Part shown: positions 50,496 through 56,837 of the stretch, piece after piece
Layout: every line of letters begins with the position of its first letter
How positions within the stretch are numbered: position 1 is the first letter of the stretch
From: Oscillospiraceae bacterium
GTDB taxonomy: Bacteria > Bacillota > Clostridia > Oscillospirales > Acutalibacteraceae
Length of the DNA stretch: 56,837 nucleotides
Direction: 5' to 3'
NCBI GenBank assembly: GCA_031270605.1
Contig: JAISXG010000003.1
Location: 1-56,837, forward strand
Position numbers and translations under genes: made by a program
Notes under the pieces: model-generated
Databases searched by the model: none
Told to the model about the DNA's origin: nothing
Seen by the model: only the letters and a program-made list of their open reading frames with translations

Positions 50496-50815
50496 CTTTT
50501 CAATATTTCCCCACCCCTGCGCTTGACGCCGCAGGCCGTTTATGTTACCCTATCGATGATTAATGCGGTCAACGGGGCTCAAATTCGGTCTTGACAAAGA
50601 ACACTTCGATTGCCTGTCCATTATTTTTGGTTTTCAATCTTGCTTGCAGAATATCTCGGCATAAGTTCCAAAAGTCAGGCTATTTCGGCAGAAGCCTTTC
50701 ACAGCGAGAGATTCTTTTCAAAAAATAATTTTAGTTGATTATAACAAGATCGAACAAGAAGCCCGCTCCCAAAATGAGGGCAGGCTTCGCGTTTGAATGC
50801 ATAAGGAGAATTGCT

Positions 50816-51514
50816 ATGTTCATCATCGCCCATCGGGGAGCCTCAAAACAAAAAAAAGAAAACACCATGGAAGCTTTTTCTTATGCCTGTGAGCATGGGG
50901 CGAATGCCGTTGAAACAGACGTACGGCGCACCGCAGACGGCGTTTTTGTGCTCTATCATGACGACAAAGTCCGGCTGAATGCACAAGAGCAAAAACCGGT
51001 ACGGGAGCTTTCGTTCGCCGATTTGCGGAAAGCAGTGCTTCACCGGGGCACACACGGCCTGATGACACTGCGGGAACTGACGGCGCAATATCATTATGAC
51101 GTCCCCGTTTTGTTCCACATCAAGCTGCAGGAGGGCGAAGAGTCCGCATTTATTGAACAGCTTGAAAATTTGAAAGCGCCGTGTTTTTTTGGCCCAACAC
51201 TCGAAAGCGCCGCACGCATTTTTTCAGCGCGTTTCGGGCGTGAACGTGTGCTTGCATTTATGCCAAAAAAAGACATGGAGGATGCATTTCTCGCCGCGGG
51301 CGCAGGCATTATCCGCCTGTGGGAGCACTGGCTTCTGCCCGGGGATGTGCAGCGCATCCACAGTAAAGGCGCGCGCGTTTGGGTCATGATGAAAAACGAG
51401 CACGGCGTGGGCGAAACAGATATAGAACATCTCTTGCGTGTTTCGCAAACGGGTGCAGACGGCTTATTGCTTAACGACATTCATATTACCCGCCAGTTTT
51501 TTGACCGATATTGA
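50816..51514 (+). CDS. glycerophosphodiester phosphodiesterase family protein
   Basis: 232 aa from ATG 50816 (AAGGAGA upstream); the open frame reaches 50735 without a site there. GDPD signature: FIIAHRGASKQKKENTMEAF (catalytic His and Arg), NAVETDVRRTADGVFVLYHD (metal Glu-x-Asp and second His). C-terminal VWVMMKNEH and GADGLLLNDI fit the barrel end. It releases glycerol-3-phosphate from glycerophosphodiesters in the cytosol (no signal peptide). The usual VWTVN is VWVMMKN. A perfect terminator follows. Confidence 0.94.
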   Translation: MFIIAHRGASKQKKENTMEAFSYACEHGANAVETDVRRTADGVFVLYHDDKVRLNAQEQKPVRELSFADLRKAVLHRGTHGLMTLRELTAQYHYDVPVLFHIKLQEGEESAFIEQLENLKAPCFFGPTLESAARIFSARFGRERVLAFMPKKDMEDAFLAAGAGIIRLWEHWLLPGDVQRIHSKGARVWVMMKNEHGVGETDIEHLLRVSQTGADGLLLNDIHITRQFFDRY

Positions 51515-51559
51515 TCTCATACCAATCTCAAAGTCGGCGGCAGTCGTTAATAATTAAAA

Positions 51560-51604
51560 AGAAGCATCGGAATCATGCATGGTATACATGATTCCGATGC
51601 TTCT
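51560..51604. terminator. bidirectional terminator
   Basis: Perfect 18-bp stem (51560-51577 with 51587-51604), 9-nt loop, between convergent genes; A-run left, T-rich right. Confidence 0.92.
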
Positions 51605-51622
51605 GATTTTTCAATTCAGCAA

Positions 51623-53326
51623 TCAGCCTGCCGATCCCGAACCGCTTGACGCAGCCCCACCCAGAAATTTTGTGATTCCGTCGGCAATGGCGGCAGCAAG
51701 CGTGTTCTGATTTTCAGTCTTTTTCAGCGCGGCAAGCTCCGTGGCGTTTGACAGGAAACCGACTTCAATTAAAACAGACGGGCAATTCTCGACCCTTGCA
51801 AAATTGAAGGGATAGAACTTTATGCCAAGATTGCTGTTCTGCCTTGCCGAATTTCCGGCATAGACTTTGTTCTTATAGGCAGAAACCAAACTGTCCTGCA
51901 AAATCTGCGCAAAGGGCATTGCATAGGGATAATAATAGAACACATGCGTTCCGTAGGTGGACGAGGATGTGGAGGAATCCAGGTGAATGCTCACCGAAGC
52001 ATCCGGGTTCTTCTCCCGCACCAAATCCGTCCGCTCCCGCAAAGTGGGGTTTGTGTCGCCCGTGCGCGTCATATGAACCGTGGCGCCGCGCTGCCGCAAA
52101 ATCCGCGCCGCTTCGCTGGCGATGGCAAGGGTAATCCATTTCTCACCCGTCACACCGTCCACTTTTGAAACCGCACCCGGATCCTCGGCACCGTGACCGG
52201 CGTCCAAAACAACCACTTTACCTGAGAGCGAAAGGCTTTTATGCTTTAGTGAAAGCTTGAAATAGCCCATATCCGTCATTGTGATGTCATAACCGAAAAA
52301 CGCGCCCTTTTGCCTGAAATACAGGCGCAGCGTCACTGTCGTTTTGCCCGCGTTTTGAATCCACTCCCCGCGCGAAATCACACTGCCCGGGCCAAAAACG
52401 AGCGGCCCCTGCGCGCTGCCCGAATAATAAAACACAATATCCATATATTCAGCGGTAAAGCTGCTCAAATTCCAGGGCCTGCTGTCATAGCCCGTGTAAT
52501 AGGACTGCGGCTCAAAGGTCACGTTCACAGGCACAATCCAGTTTGTTCTGACATAAATATCCGTGCTGCGCTCCCCCGTGACCGCCGTCATGCCTTTGAG
52601 CGTGTTCACGGGCATTTTATAGCCGCTTTCAATCAGCGATGCGTAGCGGATCGTCCCATTGCCATTCTTTTCGGCAATTTTCCTGCCGGACTGCAACGTA
52701 AAATGCCGGCTGTCAAACATTTCGAAACCGGTCACATAATCCACGGTGCCCTTTACCAGCGGGGAATATTTCGGATGGGATTTGTCGTTGTCAACCCCAG
52801 ACGGCATTGTTTCAACGTCGTTATCGACAACCTCGCACATCCTCGCCTGCCCTAAGCCATGGTTCTGATATGGGGAGAGCAAGGTGTTCGGAACAAGCAG
52901 CTTGTCAAGCTCGCTATCCCCGGGTATCTCCGCGCCCTCAATCAAATAGGGAAGGATGCCGCTGAGGTCTTCTATTTTTGCCGAAACGCGCAGCAACAGC
53001 CGCGCGTCTGCAGCGGCTATGCGCGAATCCGCATCCAAATCGCCGAAAACCTTCACCTTCATCGCTTTGGACGCCGCTGTCGGCGCCAAATCCTGCAGCT
53101 TGGCAGAAACGCGCAGCAAAATCCGTGCGTCCGCCGCCGCAATGACCGAGTCACCGTTCATATCGCACACTGCGGTGAGCAGCTGCGCCTGGCTGTCGCC
53201 CGCAGAAACAGTCAAAACAAACGCAGAAACAATACAGACCAAAACAAGTAAAACGCATAAAATACGCGTTATCGGATTTGCTTTGGAAGCAGGAGAACTA
53301 TGTAACTTCATATTTTTTATTTTCAT
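51623..53326 (-). CDS. secreted N-acetylmuramoyl-L-alanine amidase with dockerin-like repeats
   Basis: 567 aa. Signal or anchor region ~18-42. A dockerin-type pair follows at ~52-122: CDMNGDSVIAAADARILLRVSAKL and FGDLDADSRIAAADARLLLRVSAKI (Ca-loop Asp/Asn residues visible). A middle beta domain (~140-370) resembles none I can name. Amidase_3 domain ~375-555: VVLDAGHGAEDPGAV (zinc His), Glu in EKWITLAIA, SVSIHLDSSTSS (zinc His), and ENCPSVLIEVGFLSNATEL (catalytic Glu). It cleaves the amide between MurNAc and L-Ala. A dockerin at the N-terminus is unusual for an amidase. C-terminal tail is Gly/Ser-rich. Confidence 0.93.
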   Translation of the reverse strand: MKIKNMKLHSSPASKANPITRILCVLLVLVCIVSAFVLTVSAGDSQAQLLTAVCDMNGDSVIAAADARILLRVSAKLQDLAPTAASKAMKVKVFGDLDADSRIAAADARLLLRVSAKIEDLSGILPYLIEGAEIPGDSELDKLLVPNTLLSPYQNHGLGQARMCEVVDNDVETMPSGVDNDKSHPKYSPLVKGTVDYVTGFEMFDSRHFTLQSGRKIAEKNGNGTIRYASLIESGYKMPVNTLKGMTAVTGERSTDIYVRTNWIVPVNVTFEPQSYYTGYDSRPWNLSSFTAEYMDIVFYYSGSAQGPLVFGPGSVISRGEWIQNAGKTTVTLRLYFRQKGAFFGYDITMTDMGYFKLSLKHKSLSLSGKVVVLDAGHGAEDPGAVSKVDGVTGEKWITLAIASEAARILRQRGATVHMTRTGDTNPTLRERTDLVREKNPDASVSIHLDSSTSSSTYGTHVFYYYPYAMPFAQILQDSLVSAYKNKVYAGNSARQNSNLGIKFYPFNFARVENCPSVLIEVGFLSNATELAALKKTENQNTLAAAIADGITKFLGGAASSGSGSAG

Positions 53327-53442
53327 TTTTTATTGATTTCCCCCAAGATTTTTTAGACGTTATCCGCAACCGGCACCACTTATGCCAAGCGGCCCAAACC
53401 CACAGGAGTTCGAGCCGCAAGTATTTAAATGAAAGCAGGTCA

Positions 53443-54309
53443 CTATACCATAAGCATAGCCATGAAAATATACACGTTGAGCAGCTTGGTATATTCAGAG
53501 GGAACGCGAAGAACCTTGGAAACATCATCGGTGATAGAGGTCACGATAATTGTTGATGCGAGCTGATCGTTTGAATAGGTTTCAATTGTGTCAAGCTTTG
53601 TGCCGTTGAGATAGAACTTCAGCTGCGTGTCGTCGTCAACCTTATAGGTCAGAATCGTAATTGGCGCGTCATCGACCACAACCGTCTCCTTGTTCACAAG
53701 AACCACGTCATCAAATGACGGAAACTCCAACACGAAATCTTCAGGGTCAACACCCATCTCTTCAAATTCTGCGCGGGTAATCTCGGCATAAATTTTCTTC
53801 GCCGGGCTTGTGAGATAGAACTTGCCGTTGAGCATCAGCATGCCCATCTGCACGCCTTCAAGCTCCATTTCGGTATATACGTTGCTGCCCGAAACCGCAA
53901 AGTTCCAATCCATAAATCCGTCGCCCGTATCCATGAGGCCAATCAGATGATACTTCCCGGAAAGGAAGATCTCAACTTCATTGTCAAAGCTCGGCGTAAC
54001 CGGATCTTCAATGCCCGCAGAGCGGCGCAGAACCAGCCTTGCGTCGGCAGCCGTCAGCTTTCCATCGCCGTCAGCATCGCCATAAACCTTGTTGCCCGGC
54101 CACTTTGAGGGCGGATAAAGCTTAATGATTTTTGCGGATGCGCGCAGGATCATGCGCGCGTCATGCGCTTCAATCACGCCGTTATTGCTGACATCCCCCG
54201 ACTCAGCCAGAGGAGAGAGCCAGACAGCCGCGGCATTCACTGCCGCAAATGACGCGAAAGCCGCCAATATTAAAACAAAGCTAAAAATACGCACAAGCCT
54301 TCTCTTCAT
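53443..54309 (-). CDS. secreted protein with dockerin-like repeats, function unknown
   Basis: 288 aa from ATG 54309 (AAAGGTGG 9 nt upstream; GTG 54321 lies in that site). Signal peptide 1-29 (LVRIFSFVLILAAFASFAAV). Dockerin-like pair ~36-105: GDVSNNGVIEAHDARMILRASAKI and YGDADGDGKLTAADARLVLRRSAGI. The rest (~115-288) is beta-rich: FLSGKYHLIGLMDTGDGF, VQMGMLMLNGKFYLTSPAKK, ITILTYKVDDDTQLKFYLNG. It resembles LolA/LppX-type lipoprotein sheets in its strand pattern (weak). It may be a wall-associated binding protein. Confidence 0.8.
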   Translation of the reverse strand: MKRRLVRIFSFVLILAAFASFAAVNAAAVWLSPLAESGDVSNNGVIEAHDARMILRASAKIIKLYPPSKWPGNKVYGDADGDGKLTAADARLVLRRSAGIEDPVTPSFDNEVEIFLSGKYHLIGLMDTGDGFMDWNFAVSGSNVYTEMELEGVQMGMLMLNGKFYLTSPAKKIYAEITRAEFEEMGVDPEDFVLEFPSFDDVVLVNKETVVVDDAPITILTYKVDDDTQLKFYLNGTKLDTIETYSNDQLASTIIVTSITDDVSKVLRVPSEYTKLLNVYIFMAMLMV

Positions 54310-54461
54310 GTTATTGACCACCTTTTATGTATATGTTCCATATAATTATACACGATAAAAACAAATATAGCAACCATCAAATTGTGTATTTCATCATTTT
54401 TTTCTCTTTCGCGCGTTTTTTTAACCTGGTTGGAAAAAAACCGAAAAAATCCATACAAAAA

Positions 54462-54490
54462 GCAGGCGGGGGCTGCCCGCCTGCAAAAGA
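54462..54490 (-). terminator. intrinsic terminator
   Basis: Perfect 9-bp GC stem (54462-54470 with 54476-54484), loop of 5, then T5 on the minus strand; ends the large gene on its right. Confidence 0.88.
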
Positions 54491-54503
54491 ACAGAAGCGC
54501 GTG

Positions 54504-56837
54504 TTAGAAATTTTTCACGGCATAAGTCTGGCCGCGGGTATAAAGAACTTCGGTTTTGCCGTCAACCTTATACTTCACATAACCGACGGCAAAGAACTCT
54601 TTGCTGTAGTTTGCGTTTGCGATGCCCGTGATCTTCGTGCCGAAGAAATAATAACCCGAACCGTCCGACTTTGCATAGTCGTTATAGAGGGAGGTGGATT
54701 TCGCCGTATAAACCTTATTGCCGGCAACCTTGCCAAGGTCAAGCGTATCCCAGCCTTTTTGCGCCATATAGGACTTCAAGGCGACGAGCGTCCCCATTTC
54801 GACAAGGCCGTCCGTTGGGAGTGAACCGACAAATTTTTTGTTTGCGGGAATCTTGAACAGCGTCGCCGCGTCAGCCTGTGAGAACCTTGAAACAATGCGG
54901 AAATCGGCGCTCACCTTTGTCGTCGCGCTGTAGTAGGTCACCTGCGGCACGTCAAGCTTCACAAGACCGTTGTCCGGGCGCACGCCGCCGAGTTGGTCAA
55001 ACATCAGCGAACCGGCAAGCGGGAGCAATGCGGGTAAGAGTTTCATCTTTTTATCATTCAAAGATGAAATCATTCTGCCGACAATGCCCTTCAAATTGTT
55101 TTTATTCAAAAGGGTGTCGAAGTTTGTGGTATCCGCCGCACTGATGGTGTTCGGCAAAACCGAATTCACAAAGCTTCTGATTAACTGCAGGAAAGCGGAA
55201 GCAATATTCTGGTTGAGCAGGTTGCCGGAGTTTGTGTTTTTGGCAACAACATTCAACATGGAAGCGAAGTCAAGGTCAAAGAAATTGCCCAAAAGCGCCT
55301 CTTTCACCAGTTTTTCAGTGTCACATGGATAGCTCCCTTTGGAAACACCGTTGAGGAACTGCAGCGGAACCACTGCATTGAGGAAAATGTTGATTTTCTC
55401 CCACGGACTGATATTGTCCAGACTGCCGCGCACACGGCTTGTGGCAGGAATGCTGTCGCCCGCGACGAGAATGCCGTCTGTATAAGAAAGCACCCAGTCA
55501 ATGATTTCCTCCAGAAAAGCCTGCCAGCCCCAGCCCCGATTCTTATAGGTTTTCACAACACTTTCGGGCAGGTCGATCGGCAGATATTCATCGGCATAAT
55601 GCACCACAATGTCCATAAAAATATCAAGGAATGCATTCATGCGTTTGGTGTCGTCGGTCGCCGCGGCAACCAGCGATGTGTAATCATAAGAAACCACTTG
55701 CTTTGCAAAGCTCTGAATGGAATACAGCGCCAGTTTTTCAACCGTGTCAATTTCCACGCCTGCCGGGAACACGATTTCATCATCGGGGATTTCAATATCG
55801 TCCACGGGAAGACCGATGAGTTTGATAACAGAAGCCAAAATTTCAGGCGCGCTTTCAATCACAGCGCGGAAAGCGAGCGAAGCAATTTTTTCAAAGCTCA
55901 TTGCGTCAAAAGCTGCGGGAGTTGTCTGCGAGGGATAGAAAGAACCGTTGAACAATTCATCCGGGCAAAGCGGCAAAATAAAGCGCGCAAGACGCTCAAT
56001 GTTATAGTTCAGGTTTTCATTGCCACCAGACTTGAAGCCCAGCGCCGTAAAGGCGGCAGGTGTCAAAACCGTAGCGAATGTGGTATAAAGCAACGTATTT
56101 GCCTGCTCAACAATATATCCCGCACTGAAATTATAGGTAGTTTCAGTAAAAGAATAGTTCCAGTTGATCACGTCATAAAACTTATTGGATTCCGCCGTTT
56201 TTGTGACTGTATTGGTGTCGGCATTGTAAGAAGCGCCCGCAATGTTGGCAAGCGATTTTCTGAAATCCTTGTTCAAAGGCTCAATTGCAAGCTCGTCAAA
56301 AAATACGTCGAGATATTTTTCAAAAATAGAATAAAACGTCAATGTATTCACGTTAATCTGGTTAGAGAGCGCGGAACCCTTGGCAAACGACGTGAAATTA
56401 TCAGCCAGAAGATCCTGCAGCGCCAGATTCAGCAGCTGGTCTGCCGTGTAGTTTTTATAAGCGGAATTTGCGCGCTCCGCAGTGCCGTAACGCGGCTTCC
56501 CGTCACTACCCTTCGTGTTCACGAGTTGGTCATAAAGCGCGTCAAGCGCCATACCCTTGATATCAATATTCAAAGAATCCTGCACCAAGCTGTTGGCAAG
56601 TCCCAAATCCAAAGAGCCGTCAATGAATTTTTGAATCAGCGAAGAATTGTCCTGCAAAAACTGAATCAGCGCATAAATAACATTCAGGTCGCCCTTACTT
56701 CTCTGCATGCCTTTAATTGCGTTAATGTTGAGATCCTTGGCATTTCCGAACAAGGTCAAAACGGTGCTGTACGATTGAACAGTGTTCTGCAAAGACGACA
56801 TCAGTTTGTCAACCGAACGGTAATCAACAACCATGAT
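54504..56837 (-). CDS. large secreted-type protein, partial (5' end outside window)
   Basis: At least 776 codons; the frame is open to the window edge and ATG 56834 has no ribosome site in view, so the start lies beyond. The visible part is mostly helical with many Asn/Leu/Asp (LIQFLQDNSSLIQKFIDGSL). The last ~130 residues are a beta domain (FRIVSRFSQADAATLFKIP, then GYYFFGTKITGIANANYSKE, FAVGYVKYKVDGKTEVLYTR) that I recall as a recurrent C-terminal module of secreted proteins in gut Clostridia. No catalytic motif is recognised. Its neighbours on the same strand are dockerin-like secreted proteins, so it is likely a surface protein. Confidence 0.8.
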   Translation of the reverse strand: MMVVDYRSVDKLMSSLQNTVQSYSTVLTLFGNAKDLNINAIKGMQRSKGDLNVIYALIQFLQDNSSLIQKFIDGSLDLGLANSLVQDSLNIDIKGMALDALYDQLVNTKGSDGKPRYGTAERANSAYKNYTADQLLNLALQDLLADNFTSFAKGSALSNQINVNTLTFYSIFEKYLDVFFDELAIEPLNKDFRKSLANIAGASYNADTNTVTKTAESNKFYDVINWNYSFTETTYNFSAGYIVEQANTLLYTTFATVLTPAAFTALGFKSGGNENLNYNIERLARFILPLCPDELFNGSFYPSQTTPAAFDAMSFEKIASLAFRAVIESAPEILASVIKLIGLPVDDIEIPDDEIVFPAGVEIDTVEKLALYSIQSFAKQVVSYDYTSLVAAATDDTKRMNAFLDIFMDIVVHYADEYLPIDLPESVVKTYKNRGWGWQAFLEEIIDWVLSYTDGILVAGDSIPATSRVRGSLDNISPWEKINIFLNAVVPLQFLNGVSKGSYPCDTEKLVKEALLGNFFDLDFASMLNVVAKNTNSGNLLNQNIASAFLQLIRSFVNSVLPNTISAADTTNFDTLLNKNNLKGIVGRMISSLNDKKMKLLPALLPLAGSLMFDQLGGVRPDNGLVKLDVPQVTYYSATTKVSADFRIVSRFSQADAATLFKIPANKKFVGSLPTDGLVEMGTLVALKSYMAQKGWDTLDLGKVAGNKVYTAKSTSLYNDYAKSDGSGYYFFGTKITGIANANYSKEFFAVGYVKYKVDGKTEVLYTRGQTYAVKNF

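Overview
The window looks like a chromosome segment of an anaerobic Gram-positive of the class Clostridia, most likely an Oscillospiraceae/Ruminococcaceae-type gut bacterium. The reasons are a T-box-controlled gatCAB operon with an archaeal-type AspRS, SigA-like promoters, intrinsic terminators, strong GGAGG ribosome sites, a GH38 mannosidase, and secreted proteins with dockerin-like repeats. UGA acts as a normal stop (gatA, pdxK and others end in TGA). This is inference from gene content; no database was searched.

Positions 1 to about 9.2 kb are visibly AT-rich and read as accessory, mobile-element-derived DNA. They hold a nested palindrome with AGTTAG iterations, a replication-relaxation protein, a TraG/VirD4-like ATPase whose start is probably frame-broken, a secreted subtilase split by one in-frame UGA, a tyrosine recombinase and an M48 membrane protease. 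The recombinase gene lies between two perfect 28-bp inverted repeats. Just inside the right repeat is a near-consensus promoter that now points outward into an intrinsic terminator. Inverting the segment would aim this promoter at the subtilase gene. The arrangement resembles a self-contained invertible-promoter switch and is one of the two main discoveries offered here.

From about 9.4 kb the DNA is GC-rich and chromosome-like. In order: polysaccharide deacetylase; extended-SDR epimerase; secreted beta-helix protein; T-box + gatC-gatA-gatB-aspS (Asn-tRNA(Asn) by transamidation); GH38 alpha-mannosidase; membrane protein; PadR/helical-prefix membrane protein/DUF4097 operon; cupin, HpcH-type aldolase, second cupin; a divergent pair of FAD-dependent oxidoreductases; pyridoxamine kinase + trmL; CNNM/CBS transporter-like protein; MATE exporter; Gfo/Idh/MocA oxidoreductase; MsrAB; metallophosphoesterase + VanY-type carboxypeptidase; a divergent type IIA topoisomerase B/A pair; a catalytically degenerate GIY-YIG-like protein; tRNA-Gly(CCC); ANT(6)-like nucleotidyltransferase; SH3b-M23 peptidase; glycerophosphodiesterase; and a cluster of secreted proteins with dockerin-like repeats (amidase, 288-aa protein) next to a large partial protein.

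The second main discovery is a family of about 160-bp intergenic elements (11934-12092, 25746-25911, 27549-27711, 28120-28280, 37176-37339, plus remnants at 31458-31510 and about 50397-50495). Each folds as one long hairpin. Terminal arms and inner stems differ in sequence between copies but stay complementary, while unpaired motifs such as ACACAG keep their place. One copy supplies the stop codon of a cupin gene.
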